In this document: positions 16,700 through 25,951 of the stretch, piece after piece | Layout of the letters: each line of letters begins with the position of its first letter | How positions within the stretch are numbered: position 1 is the stretch's first letter | Assembly (NCBI RefSeq): GCF_011694515.1 | Contig: NZ_CP050192.1 | Location: 3,606,172-3,670,171 of the forward strand | Length of the DNA stretch: 64,000 nt | From: Mycobacterium sp. DL592 | GTDB taxonomy: Bacteria > Actinomycetota > Actinomycetes > Mycobacteriales > Mycobacteriaceae | Direction of reading: 5' to 3' | The notes under the pieces: model-generated | Told to the model about the DNA's origin: nothing | The model's database searches: none | Seen by the model: only the letters and a program-made list of their open reading frames with translations | Translations under genes and position numbers: made by a program

Positions 16700-17804
16700 C
16701 TCGCCGGTTACGCCACCGGATCCCCGCCTCCAGGAATCCGTCGATGTCCCCATCCAGTACCGCCGCAGGACTGCCGACCTCGTATTCGGTGCGCAGATCC
16801 TTGACCATTTGGTAAGGGTGCAGAACGTAGGAGCGCATCTGGTTTCCCCAGGAACTGCCGCCGTCGCTCTTGAGTGCGTCCATCTCGGCGCGTTCTTCCT
16901 GCCGCTTGCGTTCCAGGAGTTTGGCCTGGAGCACCCGCATCGCCGAAACCTTGTTCTGCAGCTGCGACTTCTCGTTCTGGCAGGTCACCACGATACCGGT
17001 GGGGATGTGGGTGAGTCGAACCGCCGAGTCGGTGGTGTTCACCGACTGCCCGCCCGGCCCGCTGGAGCGGTAGACGTCGACACGCAGATCGGTCTCGGGG
17101 ATGTCGATGTGGTCGGTGGTTTCCACCACGGGCAGCACCTCGACTTCGGCGAACGAGGTCTGCCGCCGGTTCTGGTTGTCGAACGGGCTGATGCGCACCA
17201 GCCGGTGGGTGCCCTGCTCGACCGAGAGCGTGCCGTAGGCGTAGGGCGCGTGCACGGCGAAGGTCGCGCTCTTGATGCCGGCCTCTTCGGCGTAGGAGGT
17301 GTCGAAGACCTCAACGGGGTACTTGTGCTGTTCGGCCCAGCGGATGTACATCCGCATCAGCATCTCGGCCCAGTCGGCGGCGTCGACCCCGCCCGCACCG
17401 GAGCGGATGTTCACCAGGGCCTCACGCTCGTCGTACTCGCCGGACAGCAGGGTCCGGACCTCGAGTGCCTCCACGTCGGCCTGCAGCGACTTCAGTTCGG
17501 CGTCGGCCTCGGCAAGAGCATCGGCAGCACCGGCACCCTCTTCTTCGGCAGCCATCTCGTAGAGCACCGGCAGGTCCGCCAGGCGGCTGCGTAAGCCCTC
17601 CACGCGGCGCAGTTCACCCTGGGCATGCGACAGCTCGCTGGTGACCTTCTGGGCGTGGCTCTGGTCGTTCCACAGGTTCGGGTCGGCGGCCTCGTGTTCG
17701 AGCTTCTCGATCTTGGCGCGCAGCCCATCCACGTCGAGCACCCGCTCCACCGTGGTCAAGGTGGAGTCAAGGGCGGCGATGTCAGACTGTCGGTCGAGGT
17801 CCAC
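16686..17804 (-). CDS. prfB: Peptide chain release factor 2
   Basis: Recognises UGA and UAA stop codons and triggers peptide release. The 372-residue protein has the SPF codon-recognition tripeptide in [20 protein letters not shown] and the catalytic GGQ loop in [22 protein letters not shown], followed by [11 protein letters not shown]. The frame is continuous through the N-terminal region, so the autoregulatory +1 frameshift found in many bacterial prfB genes is not present here. It is the first gene of the minus-strand run that continues into the channel, ftsE, ftsX and smpB, and is divergent from fprA. Confidence 0.97.
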   Translation of the reverse strand: MDLDRQSDIAALDSTLTTVERVLDVDGLRAKIEKLEHEAADPNLWNDQSHAQKVTSELSHAQGELRRVEGLRSRLADLPVLYEMAAEEEGAGAADALAEADAELKSLQADVEALEVRTLLSGEYDEREALVNIRSGAGGVDAADWAEMLMRMYIRWAEQHKYPVEVFDTSYAEEAGIKSATFAVHAPYAYGTLSVEQGTHRLVRISPFDNQNRRQTSFAEVEVLPVVETTDHIDIPETDLRVDVYRSSGPGGQSVNTTDSAVRLTHIPTGIVVTCQNEKSQLQNKVSAMRVLQAKLLERKRQEERAEMDALKSDGGSSWGNQMRSYVLHPYQMVKDLRTEYEVGSPAAVLDGDIDGFLEAGIRWRNRRDDDE

Positions 17805-17991
17805 GGGTCCTCAGGTTACCGGCGTCACGGCGCGTTGTGATCCACGGCGGTCTTCCCGGCGGTCTCGGGGCCGACGCGTTTAACATCACTGCTGTAACCA
17901 GGATGTGCGCCGCGCGACGTTTACGCGACGCTTCCCGACTGCGTCGCGCCAGCCCACTCGCGAGCAGTTCGGGCCGGACAGGAGTTCGAAG

Positions 17992-19356
17992 ATGCGTCCT
18001 TACTACGTCGCGATCGTCGGCGCAGGCCCCTCGGGATACTTCGCCGCGGCGTCGCTGCTGAAGTTCGCCGACGGCTCCGTCGCCGGCGGCGGACCCGACG
18101 TGCGGGTGGACATGCTCGAGATGTTGCCGACGCCTTGGGGTCTGGTGCGCTCCGGGGTGGCACCGGACCATCCGAAGATCAAGTCGATCAGCAAGACCTT
18201 CGAGAAGACGTCGAGCGATCCCCGGTTCCGGTTCTTCGGCAACCTGACCGTCGGCGATGACGTGAGCGCCGATGAGCTCACCGAGCGCTACGACGCGGTG
18301 GTCTACGCGGTGGGCGCACAGTCCGACCGGGCACTGCACATCCCCGGTGAGCATCTCGCCGGCAGCGTGGCGGCCGTCGACTTCGTCGGCTGGTACAACG
18401 CTCACCCGCACTTCGAGGACATGGCACCAGACATCTCCAGCGGCCGCGCCGTCGTCGTCGGGGTCGGCAACGTCGCCCTCGACGTCGCCCGGATTCTGGT
18501 GAGCGACCCCGAAGCTCTGGCCAACACCGATATCGCCGATCACGCGCTGCAGTCACTGCACGACCGCGGGGTCGACGAGGTGGTGATCCTGGGGCGCCGC
18601 GGGCCGCTGCAGTCGACGTTCACCACGCTGGAATTGCGGGAGCTCGGCGAGCTCAGCGGCGTCGACGTGGTGGTTGACCCGGCCGATCTGGCCGACATCA
18701 CCGACGAGGACGCCGAGGGGGCTGGCAAGCTGGCGCGGGCCAACATCAAGGTGTTGCGCGACTACGCCGCAGGCTCGCAGCACGAGGGCAACCGGCGCAT
18801 CGTGTTCCGGTTCCGCACCTCGCCGATCGAGATCCAAGGCTCCGCGCGGGTCGAGTCAATTGTGCTGGGCCGCAACGAGTTACTCGCCGAGGACGGCAGG
18901 GTGGTGGCCAAGGACACCGGCGACCGTGAGACCCTGCCCGCGCAGCTGGTGGTCCGGGCCGTCGGCTACCGCGGGGTGCCGGTACCGGGCCTGCCCTTCG
19001 ACGACGGCGCGGGCACCATCCCGCACCAGGACGGCCGGATCGCCGGGCGCGCCAACGAGTACGTCGTCGGCTGGATCAAGCGCGGCCCCTCGGGCGTGAT
19101 CGGGTCCAACAAGAAGGACTCCGCGGACACCGTCGAGACGCTGCTTGCCGATCTGGCCGGAGCCAACCTGCGCGAGGTCGGCCCCGATCACGGCGACACG
19201 CTGGTCGAGTGGCTGGCCGAACGGCAGCCGCAGCTGGTGACCGACGATCACTGGCGGGCGATCGACGAGCACGAGCGCTCAGCGGGCGAACCGCACGGCC
19301 GGCCGCGGGTGAAGATCGCCAACGTCGCCGAGATGTTGCGCGTCGGGCGCCGCTGA
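17992..19356 (+). CDS. fprA: NADPH-ferredoxin reductase FprA
   Basis: FAD enzyme passing electrons from NADPH to ferredoxins, similar to adrenodoxin reductase. The 454-residue protein has the FAD motif YYVAIVGAGPSGYFAAASLL at the start, TPWGLVRSGVAPDHPKIKSISKTFEKT, the NADPH motif VVVGVGNVALDVARIL, ILGRRGPLQSTFTTLELREL and GWIKRGPSGVIGSNKKDS near the C-terminus, all characteristic of the family. ATG 17992 is preceded by AGGAG with seven bases spacing; the longer frame to 17905 has no conserved content. A TAACAT box at 17881-17886 may be its -10 element. Divergent from prfB as in M. tuberculosis (Rv3105c/Rv3106). Confidence 0.97.
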   Translation: MRPYYVAIVGAGPSGYFAAASLLKFADGSVAGGGPDVRVDMLEMLPTPWGLVRSGVAPDHPKIKSISKTFEKTSSDPRFRFFGNLTVGDDVSADELTERYDAVVYAVGAQSDRALHIPGEHLAGSVAAVDFVGWYNAHPHFEDMAPDISSGRAVVVGVGNVALDVARILVSDPEALANTDIADHALQSLHDRGVDEVVILGRRGPLQSTFTTLELRELGELSGVDVVVDPADLADITDEDAEGAGKLARANIKVLRDYAAGSQHEGNRRIVFRFRTSPIEIQGSARVESIVLGRNELLAEDGRVVAKDTGDRETLPAQLVVRAVGYRGVPVPGLPFDDGAGTIPHQDGRIAGRANEYVVGWIKRGPSGVIGSNKKDSADTVETLLADLAGANLREVGPDHGDTLVEWLAERQPQLVTDDHWRAIDEHERSAGEPHGRPRVKIANVAEMLRVGRR

Positions 19357-19359
19357 CAG

Positions 19360-20574
19360 CTACGCCGAGGGGCTGGTGCGGCACAGCCGGTCGTCGTCCT
19401 CGACGACCGGCCCCACCGATAGCCCGCTGACCGGTCCGGCGGTGCGGGCGACCAGCGGGGTGCACGCGGCCAGCACGGCCAGCGCCGACGACGCCATGAA
19501 GACGCCGAACGGGCCCGACGAATCAGCGATCACGCCGCCCAGCGCGGTGCCCATGGCACCGCCCACGAGCGCGCCGCTGTTGAGCCATCCGAACGCTTCG
19601 GCGGCCGACTGCTCGTCGGTCTCGTGCGAGACCATGACGTAGAGCGCGGCCAGCGCCGGGGCGAAGCCCAGCCCGGAGGCGAACAGCGCCGCAAGCTGCA
19701 GCACGTAGCTGTCGGCCAACGCGAACATCACGGTGCCCAGAGCCACCGCGAACAGCGACAGCGTCAGCCCGCGCACACCGAGCCGACGGTGGCCCAAGAC
19801 GATTCCGCCGACCAGCGAACCCACGCTGGCCGCGGCCAGCGCGACACCGGCGGAGATCTTGTCCTCGCCGAACAGCGCCAGGACACCGACCTCAAGGGCC
19901 ATGAACGAGGCCACCAGCGCCAGGCTGGCGACCATCGCCAGGATCACCGACGGCTGTGTCAGAACCTTGCCGAAGGCGTCGCTGCTGCGGGTGATCCGCG
20001 GCCGGAATCGCCGCGCACTGAGCAGGAACCAGACGGTGCCGACGACGGTAACGGCTCCGGAGAACAGCAGCGGGATCGACGTCGACACCGCCGAGGCCAG
20101 GAAGGTGGCGGCCACCGGGCCGATCACCCAGATCAGCTCCTGGGCGGTGGTGTCCAGGGCGAACAGCGCCCGCAGCCCCTCACCGGGAACCATCTGCGGA
20201 TACAGCGCCCGCACGGCGGGCAGCAGCGGCGGCACCGAGGCGCCGACCAGGAATCCCAGCAGCATGAGCACGCCGGTAGAGACATGGGCGTAGGCCAGGA
20301 CTGCCATCGAGACGCCGTTGAGCAGCGCCGCCGACAGCAGGGTGGCCGTCATGCCGATCCGTCCGAGCAGGCGCGCGGTCATGGGCATGGCAATCGCCTC
20401 GCCGATGCTGGCGGCGGCCACGACGGCGCCACCGATCGCATAGGACCCGGTCCGCTGCTGGACGTGCAGCAGGATCGCCAGCGACAACAGACCGAGAGGC
20501 AGCCGCGCGAACAGCTGCGACGCAGTCACCCCCACCACACCTGGCACTCGGAAGAGCTCCATGTAGGCCCGCAC
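19360..20574 (-). CDS. MFS-family efflux transporter
   Basis: A protein of about 404 residues with roughly twelve hydrophobic segments. Motifs fit the major facilitator superfamily: MPMTARLLGRIGMTATLLSAALLNG (loop 2-3 type), GASVPPLLPAVRALYPQMVP, and ASGLGFAPALAALYVMVSHETDEQSAAEAFGWLNSGALVGGAMGTALGGVIADSSG in the second half. GTG 20574 has AGGAG eight bases upstream; GTG 20583 overlaps that AGGAG and is unlikely. It is divergent from a TetR gene across a perfect palindrome, the classical layout of a repressed drug or metabolite efflux pump. Its 3' end lies three bases from the convergent fprA stop. Confidence 0.9.
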   Translation of the reverse strand: MRAYMELFRVPGVVGVTASQLFARLPLGLLSLAILLHVQQRTGSYAIGGAVVAAASIGEAIAMPMTARLLGRIGMTATLLSAALLNGVSMAVLAYAHVSTGVLMLLGFLVGASVPPLLPAVRALYPQMVPGEGLRALFALDTTAQELIWVIGPVAATFLASAVSTSIPLLFSGAVTVVGTVWFLLSARRFRPRITRSSDAFGKVLTQPSVILAMVASLALVASFMALEVGVLALFGEDKISAGVALAAASVGSLVGGIVLGHRRLGVRGLTLSLFAVALGTVMFALADSYVLQLAALFASGLGFAPALAALYVMVSHETDEQSAAEAFGWLNSGALVGGAMGTALGGVIADSSGPFGVFMASSALAVLAACTPLVARTAGPVSGLSVGPVVEDDDRLCRTSPSA

Positions 20575-20607
20575 TTGTATCACTCCTAGATAGTTTGGCT
20601 GCCCTCA

Positions 20608-20631
20608 ACTGTACCGTCCGGACGGTACAGT
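20608..20631. promoter_or_regulatory. Perfect 24-bp palindromic operator
   Basis: The arms ACTGTACCGTCC (20608-20619) and GGACGGTACAGT (20620-20631) are exact reverse complements with no spacer. It sits 25 bases before the TetR start and about 33 bases before the transporter start, so a bound repressor would block both. The GTACCGTCCGGACGGTAC core with the CCGG centre resembles operators of QacR/AcrR-type TetR proteins. Confidence 0.85.
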
Positions 20632-20656
20632 CCGAAAACGAATTAAACTCGGCGCG

Positions 20657-21208
20657 ATGACGACATCGCGCGAACGCATTCTCGACGCGTACGCCGATGT
20701 GCTCGCCATCGACGGCGAACGGCACGCCACGCTGGAGGCGGTGGCCGCCAAGGCCGGGGTGTCCAAGGGCGGGCTGCTCTACCACTTCCCCAGCAAGGAC
20801 CAGCTCGCCGAAGCCTTGTGCGACCGGCTGGTCGCGCTGGCGGCCGACGACGTCGCCGAGATGCGCAAGTCGCCCGACGGACCGGCCAGGCACTACATCC
20901 GCACGTCGCACTACGCCGACACCCAACTGGACCGCACTCTCGTCGCTGTCGCGCGGCTGCAGCAGGCCGGCGACCCGCGGGCTCGGGCCGCGATCGAATC
21001 GATCTCGGATCAGTGGCTCAACGCACTCGACGAGGCCCTCGGAGACCGTGACATCGCCCGCGCGATCAAACTGATAGGCGACGGCCTCTACTACAACGCG
21101 ATGTCGAGCGCGCTGGGCGGCCAGCGCACCCGAACCGAGGTCGACGAGGGACTGCTCGCGGTGATCGACCGCCTCATCGAGCAGGGCCCGCAGGCGCCGC
21201 GGACCTAG
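20657..21208 (+). CDS. TetR-family regulator of the adjacent MFS gene
   Basis: A 183-residue regulator: helix-turn-helix ATLEAVAAKAGVSKGGLLYHFPSKDQLAEAL at about residues 25-55 and a C-terminal ligand domain (HYIRTSHYADTQLDRTLVAVARL, IKLIGDGLYYNAMSSALGG). GLLYHFPSKD is common in regulators of small-molecule efflux. It is divergent from the MFS gene at 19360-20574 with a shared perfect palindrome, so it likely represses both genes. The stop codon lies in a CTAG that also supplies the stop of the convergent gene at 21205. Confidence 0.9.
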   Translation: MTTSRERILDAYADVLAIDGERHATLEAVAAKAGVSKGGLLYHFPSKDQLAEALCDRLVALAADDVAEMRKSPDGPARHYIRTSHYADTQLDRTLVAVARLQQAGDPRARAAIESISDQWLNALDEALGDRDIARAIKLIGDGLYYNAMSSALGGQRTRTEVDEGLLAVIDRLIEQGPQAPRT

Positions 21209-21531
21209 TTCGGCTGGGCCGGCGCAAAGAACCAGTTGTCCGGGTTCTTCGGCGAGTAGACCACCGGGATGAGCTGGCCCATGCTCGGCCAGCTGCCGAC
21301 GTCGACGGCCATCCGCTGGTAGACGACATGCTCGTTGACGGTCGGGCCGTTGATCACGCCGCTGATCGTGACGAACTGCTCTCCCTCGGCGTCCGGGCGC
21401 GGACTGACCCCGGTCACCAGCAGCGTGCCCTGCGCCATCTCGCCGCGCGGACCGCGGTTGCGCATCAAGCGTGGCCCGAGGACGAGAACCAACGCCCCGA
21501 TGATCAGCAGCAGCACCGCGAATTCCCACAT
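21205..21531 (-). CDS. Small membrane-anchored protein, unknown function
   Basis: A 108-residue protein with one N-terminal membrane segment ([21 protein letters not shown]) and a soluble domain of about 80 residues: [44 protein letters not shown], then [16 protein letters not shown]. The soluble part looks like a small beta domain. I know similar short mycobacterial proteins only as conserved hypotheticals. The frame has normal high-GC codon use and a clean ATG. It is divergent from the hisN-like gene, 23 bases away, and its stop codon overlaps the TetR stop. Confidence 0.65.
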   Translation of the reverse strand: MWEFAVLLLIIGALVLVLGPRLMRNRGPRGEMAQGTLLVTGVSPRPDAEGEQFVTISGVINGPTVNEHVVYQRMAVDVGSWPSMGQLIPVVYSPKNPDNWFFAPAQPN

Positions 21532-21554
21532 GCCGCCATGGTAGGACTGCAGCT

Positions 21555-22349
21555 ATGAGCGGCGGCGGTGTGCGGGACGACCTGGCGGTGGCACTGGCCC
21601 TTGCGGACCGGGCCGACGCGATCACGCTGGACCGGTTCGGCGCACTGGATCTGCGCATCGACACCAAACCCGACCTGACCCCGGTGACCGACGCCGACGA
21701 GGCCGTCGAGGCCGACGCGCGGGCGGTGCTGGCCGATCAGCGGCCCGACGACGCCGTGCTCGGTGAGGAGTACGGCGGGACGGCGGCCTTCGGCGGCAGG
21801 CAGTGGGTGATCGACCCGATCGACGGCACCAAGAACTTCGTGCGTGGGGTGCCGATCTGGGCCAGCCTGATCGCCCTGCTCGAAGACGGGGTGCCGATCG
21901 TCGGCGTGGTGAGCGCACCGGCGCTAGGCCGGCGGTGGTGGGCCGGACAGGGGCTCGGTGCGTACGCCGCAGCCGGCGCGTCCGAGCCGCGGCGGCTGGC
22001 CGTGTCCGGCGTCGCCGATCTGGCGTCGTCCAGCCTGTCGTTCTCCAGCCTGTCGGGGTGGGCCGAGCGCGGCCTGCGGGAGAACTTCATCGGATTGACC
22101 AACGCGGTGTGGCGGGTCCGCGGCTACGGCGACTTCTTCTCGTACTGCCTGGTGGCCGAGGGCGCGGTCGACATTGCCGCCGAACCCGAGGTCAAGCTCT
22201 GGGACTTGGCCCCGCTCGACATCCTGGTGCGCGAGGCCGGCGGCAGGTTCACCAGCCTGGCCGGGGCCGACGGCCCCCATGGCGGTGACGCGGTGGCCAG
22301 CAACGGACTCCTGCACGACGCCGTGCTCGCACGCCTGCGCGGCGTGTGA
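21555..22349 (+). CDS. hisN: Inositol-monophosphatase-family histidinol-phosphatase
   Basis: Magnesium-dependent phosphatase of the IMPase fold; in mycobacteria the gene at this position (Rv3137, before fadE24) encodes the histidinol-phosphate phosphatase of histidine synthesis. The 264-residue protein has the metal-binding motif [14 protein letters not shown] with GEEYGG upstream (catalytic Glu) and [19 protein letters not shown] (third metal Asp) in the C-terminal part. ATG 21555 is the only start near the conserved N-terminus. The gene precedes the acyl-CoA dehydrogenase genes by 91 bp containing a promoter-like region. The call of histidinol over other phosphates rests on gene order. Confidence 0.82.
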   Translation: MSGGGVRDDLAVALALADRADAITLDRFGALDLRIDTKPDLTPVTDADEAVEADARAVLADQRPDDAVLGEEYGGTAAFGGRQWVIDPIDGTKNFVRGVPIWASLIALLEDGVPIVGVVSAPALGRRWWAGQGLGAYAAAGASEPRRLAVSGVADLASSSLSFSSLSGWAERGLRENFIGLTNAVWRVRGYGDFFSYCLVAEGAVDIAAEPEVKLWDLAPLDILVREAGGRFTSLAGADGPHGGDAVASNGLLHDAVLARLRGV

Positions 22350-22372
22350 AATACCTAACAGGATCCTCGTAC

Positions 22373-22390
22373 CTTACTCCAGAGTAAGAT
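22373..22390 (+). promoter_or_regulatory. Operator-like palindrome overlapping the fadE24 -10 box
   Basis: CTTACTC (22373-22379), CA, GAGTAAG (22382-22388) is a perfect 7-bp inverted repeat. Its right arm overlaps TAAGAT (22385-22390), a good mycobacterial -10 hexamer 50 bp before fadE24. A protein bound here would block polymerase. TTACTC/GAGTAA arms fit a TetR-type fatty-acid regulator, but the binder is not identified in this window. Confidence 0.6.
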
Positions 22391-22440
22391 ACGGTTGCGT
22401 CAACCTGATCAGCACCGCCACCACCTATGAGGCTGCCGAT

Positions 22441-23823
22441 ATGACCAACACCCTTCCCTCCACGCCGAAAAGCGCACGCGTCCGCGACAGCGCGGTCGGC
22501 GCCTACAAGCACAAGCGCTCCGCCACCGACATCGGCCTAGCGCTCATCACCCCACTGCTGGGACAGGAGTTCCTGGACCGCTACAACCTGCGCGACCCCC
22601 TCAACCGGGGCATCAAGTACGGCGTCAAGCAGGCGTTCTCCACCGCCGGCGCCACCACCCGCCAGTTCAAGAAGATCCAGGGCCTGGGCAAGGAGCCGAC
22701 CCGTCTGCGCACCAGTGGCGCCGACTACTTCGACCTGACCCCCGACGACGACCAGAAGATGATCGTCGAGACGGTCCGCGAATTCGCCGACGAGATCCTG
22801 CGGCCGGCCGCCCACGACGCCGACGAGGCGGCTGCCTATCCCGCCGACCTGATCGCCAAGGCCGCCGAACTCGGCATCACCGCGATCAACGTGCCCGAGG
22901 ACTTCGACGGCATCGCCGAGCACCGCACGACGGTCACCAATGCACTGGTGGCCGAGGCTCTGTCCTACGGCGACATGGGACTTGCGCTGCCGATCCTGGC
23001 ACCAGGTGGTGTCGCGTCGGCTCTGACGCACTGGGGCAGCGCCGACCAACAGGCGACCTACCTCGCGGAGTTCGCCGGCGAGAACGTGCCGCAGGCCTGC
23101 GTCGCGATCGCCGAACCGCACGCCCTGTTCGATCCCACCGCGCTGAAGACCACCGCGGTACGCACGCCCAGCGGCTACCGCCTCGACGGCGTCAAGTCGT
23201 TGGTGCCCGCCGCGGCCGACGCCGAATTGTTCATCGTGGCAGCACAACTCAACGGCAAGCCCGCGCTGTTCATCGTCGAGGCGTCGACCGCCGGGGTGTC
23301 GGTGAAGGCCGACCGCAGCATGGGCATTCGCGCCGCCGCGCTGGGCCGGGTGGAACTGGACAAGGTGACCGTCCCGCTCTCGGCGCGCCTCGGTGAGGAC
23401 GGCGCCACCGACAGCGACTACTCAGAAGCCATCGCGCTGGCCCGATTGGGTTGGGCCGCACTGGCGGTCGGCACATCGCACGCGGTGCTCGACTACGTCA
23501 TCCCCTATGTCAAGGAACGGGAGGCGTTCGGCGAGCCGATCGCCCGCCGCCAGGCAGTGGCGTTCATGTGCGCCAACATCGCCATCGAACTCGACGGCCT
23601 GCGGCTGATCACCTGGCGCGGCGCGTCCCGGGCCGAGCAGGGCCTGCCGTTCGCGCGGGAGGCCGCCCTGGCCAAGAAACTCGGCTCCGACAAGGCCATG
23701 CAGATCGGGCTGGACGGCGTCCAGCTGCTCGGCGGCCACGGCTTCACCAAAGAACACCCGGTCGAGCGCTGGTACCGCGATCTGCGGGCCATCGGCGTCG
23801 CCGAGGGTGTCGTGGTCCTCTAG
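22441..23823 (+). CDS. fadE24: Acyl-CoA dehydrogenase FadE24
   Basis: A 460-residue acyl-CoA dehydrogenase-fold protein, first of a two-gene operon. An N-terminal extension of about 90 residues (HKRSATDIGLALITPLLGQEFLDRYNL) precedes the core, as in mycobacterial FadE24. The core has TPDDDQKMIVETVREFADEILRPAA, the substrate-binding middle domain, and a C-terminal helical domain with ALARLGWAALAVGTSHAVLDYVIPYVKEREAFGEPIARRQAVAFMCANIA and GVQLLGGHGFTKEHPVERWYRDLRA. FadE23/FadE24 probably form one heterotetramer that dehydrogenates an acyl-CoA. In M. tuberculosis this pair is induced by isoniazid. The palindrome at the promoter suggests local repression. Confidence 0.93.
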   Translation: MTNTLPSTPKSARVRDSAVGAYKHKRSATDIGLALITPLLGQEFLDRYNLRDPLNRGIKYGVKQAFSTAGATTRQFKKIQGLGKEPTRLRTSGADYFDLTPDDDQKMIVETVREFADEILRPAAHDADEAAAYPADLIAKAAELGITAINVPEDFDGIAEHRTTVTNALVAEALSYGDMGLALPILAPGGVASALTHWGSADQQATYLAEFAGENVPQACVAIAEPHALFDPTALKTTAVRTPSGYRLDGVKSLVPAAADAELFIVAAQLNGKPALFIVEASTAGVSVKADRSMGIRAAALGRVELDKVTVPLSARLGEDGATDSDYSEAIALARLGWAALAVGTSHAVLDYVIPYVKEREAFGEPIARRQAVAFMCANIAIELDGLRLITWRGASRAEQGLPFAREAALAKKLGSDKAMQIGLDGVQLLGGHGFTKEHPVERWYRDLRAIGVAEGVVVL

Positions 23824-23853
23824 ATCCTCTCCAGACGAACGGAAAAGACTGTC

Positions 23854-25068
23854 ATGGCAATCAATCTGGAAATGCCGCGCAAGCTGGAAGCCGTGATCGA
23901 GAAGGCACACCAGGCCGCCGCGGAGATGCTTCGCCCGATCTCGCGCAAGTACGACCTCAACGAGCACGCCTACCCCGTCGAGCTCGACACGCTGGCCACG
24001 CTGTTCGAGGGCCTCTCGGAGGCCAACACGATCTCGTTCGCCGGCACCGACGCGTTCCGCGACAGCGAGGACGGCCCCAAGGGAAATGTCAACGGCGGCA
24101 ACATGTCCGCGCTGCTCAACTCACTCGAGATCTCCTGGGGTGACATCGCACTGCTGCTGTCGGTGCCCCGTCAGGGCCTGGGCAACGCGGCGATCGCGGG
24201 AGTGGCCACCGACGAGCAGCTCGAACGGCTCGGCAAGAACGTCTGGGCGGCGATGGCCATTACCGAGCCCTCGTTCGGCTCGGACTCCGCGGCAGTGACG
24301 ACCACCGCCGTGCTCGATGGTGACGAGTACGTCATCAACGGCGAAAAGATCTACGTCACAGCGGGATCGCGCGCCACCCACATCGTGGTGTGGGCGACAC
24401 TCGACAAGTCCAAGGGCCGCGCGGCGATCAAGTCGTTCATCGTGCCGCGGGAGTACCCCGGCGTCACCGTCGAGCGCCTCGAGCACAAGCTCGGCATCAA
24501 GGCCTCCGACACCGCCGCGATCCGCTTCGAGAACGTCCGCATCCCCAAGGACAACCTGCTCGGCAGCCCGGAGATCCAGGTCGAGAAGGGCTTCGCCGGG
24601 GTGATGGAGACCTTCGACAACACCCGCCCGATCGTGGCGGCGATGGCGGTCGGCGTGGCGCGCGCCGCACTGGAGGAACTGCGCACCCTGCTGACCGAGG
24701 CGGGTGTGGAGATCTCCTACGACAAGCCCGCGCACGCCCAGAGCGCTCCGGCTGCGGAGTTCCTGCGGATGGAGGCCGACTGGGAGGCGGGCTACCTGCT
24801 GACCGTGCGTTCGGCGTGGCAGGCCGACAACTCGATCCCGAACTCCAAAGAAGCGTCGATGGGCAAGGCCAAGGCCGCCCGGGTGGCCAGCGACATCACC
24901 CTCAAGGCCGTCGAATTGGCAGGCACTGCAGGCTATTCCGAGCAGACACTGCTGGAGAAGTGGGCCCGCGACTCGAAGATTCTGGACATCTTCGAGGGCA
25001 CCCAGCAGATCCAGCAGTTGGTGGTGGCCCGCAGGCTGCTCGGGATGTCGTCCACCGAGCTGAAGTAG
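23854..25068 (+). CDS. fadE23: Acyl-CoA dehydrogenase FadE23
   Basis: A 404-residue acyl-CoA dehydrogenase, 30 bases downstream of fadE24. Visible: AMAITEPSFGSDSAAVTTTAVLDGDEYVINGEKIYVTAGSRA (middle domain), IRFENVRIPKDNLLG, and the C-terminal GTAGYSEQTLLEKWARDSKILDIFEGTQQIQQLVVARRLLG, where DIFEGT is the usual flavin-contact motif. The loop where the catalytic Glu stands in most family members cannot be assigned by eye. The gene order hisN-fadE24-fadE23 matches the M. tuberculosis Rv3137-Rv3140 region. Confidence 0.93.
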   Translation: MAINLEMPRKLEAVIEKAHQAAAEMLRPISRKYDLNEHAYPVELDTLATLFEGLSEANTISFAGTDAFRDSEDGPKGNVNGGNMSALLNSLEISWGDIALLLSVPRQGLGNAAIAGVATDEQLERLGKNVWAAMAITEPSFGSDSAAVTTTAVLDGDEYVINGEKIYVTAGSRATHIVVWATLDKSKGRAAIKSFIVPREYPGVTVERLEHKLGIKASDTAAIRFENVRIPKDNLLGSPEIQVEKGFAGVMETFDNTRPIVAAMAVGVARAALEELRTLLTEAGVEISYDKPAHAQSAPAAEFLRMEADWEAGYLLTVRSAWQADNSIPNSKEASMGKAKAARVASDITLKAVELAGTAGYSEQTLLEKWARDSKILDIFEGTQQIQQLVVARRLLGMSSTELK

Positions 25069-25923
25069 TCAGACGACCGCGTTGAGCTCGTGCCGGGTCT
25101 GGTCATCGAGCTCGATGTCGGCCACGGCGAGGTTCTCCTCGAGGTGGCTCAGTGACGAGGTGCCCGGGATCAGCAGGACGTTGTCGGCGACGCTCAACGT
25201 CCAGGCCAGGGCGATCTGGGCCGGGGTGTAGCCAAGCCGGTGTGCGGCTTCCGTCACGAGCGGGTGGCTCAGCACCGGATTGACCTCATGGAACGCCGAG
25301 CCGAGCGGGAAGAACGGCACGAACGCGATATCGCGTGCGATGCACTCGTCGAGCACGGACTGTGACGAGCGGTCGACGAGGTTGAACGGGTTTTGCACAC
25401 AAGCGATCTCGGTGATCTCCAGTGCGTGTAGCAGCTGTTCGTAGCTGACGTTGCTCGGCCCGATCCCGCCGATCAGCCCGTCGTCGCGGGCCTGCATCAT
25501 AGCGCCGATCTGATCGGTGAACAGCTGGCTGGGTTCGTCCTCACCGAGGACCCGCAGGTTGACCGCGGCAAGGTGGTCGACGCCCAGGCTGCGCAGGTTG
25601 TCCTCGATCCCGGCGCGCAGCCGGTGCGGCTCGGCGTCGGGCAGCCAGTCACCGACTTCGTCGCGGCGCGCCCCCACCTTGCTGACCAGGGCCAGGTTGT
25701 CCGGGTACGGGTGTAGCGCTTCGCGGATCAGTTCGTTGGCGACGTCTGGTCCGTAGAACTGCGCGGTGTCGATGTGGTCGACGCCGGAGTCGACCGCGCG
25801 GCGCAGCACCGCCAGCGCCTGGTCGCGGTCTTTGGGCGGACCGAAGACTCCGGGTCCTGGCAGCTGCATGGCGCCGAACCCGACCCGGTGAACATCGAAA
25901 CCCGCGAGCGGAAAGCGTGGCAT
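25069..25923 (-). CDS. Aldo/keto reductase
   Basis: A 284-residue NADPH-dependent reductase. It has the family tetrad region DSGVDHIDTAQFYGPDVANELIREAL (catalytic Asp and Tyr), LVSKVG (Lys), and the C-terminal cofactor loop LLIPGTSSLSHLEENLAV. The catalytic His position after the strand at DHLAAVNLRVLG reads Asn (VNLR), as in several YakC-type members. ATG 25923 is preferred to the open frame up to 25983, since TACGCT at 25936-25931 lies seven bases before it, suggesting a leaderless mRNA of its own between the genes. The molybdopterin enzyme gene ends 28 bases upstream. Substrate unknown. Confidence 0.88.
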   Translation of the reverse strand: MPRFPLAGFDVHRVGFGAMQLPGPGVFGPPKDRDQALAVLRRAVDSGVDHIDTAQFYGPDVANELIREALHPYPDNLALVSKVGARRDEVGDWLPDAEPHRLRAGIEDNLRSLGVDHLAAVNLRVLGEDEPSQLFTDQIGAMMQARDDGLIGGIGPSNVSYEQLLHALEITEIACVQNPFNLVDRSSQSVLDECIARDIAFVPFFPLGSAFHEVNPVLSHPLVTEAAHRLGYTPAQIALAWTLSVADNVLLIPGTSSLSHLEENLAVADIELDDQTRHELNAVV

Positions 25924-25951
25924 GACAACCAGCGTAGGCCGCTGCTCTGGC

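Noticed and set aside
17680..17804. Programmed +1 frameshift in prfB
   Set aside because: Checked the N-terminal part for an in-frame TGA after a CUU-type slip site. The frame is continuous, so no frameshift is needed.
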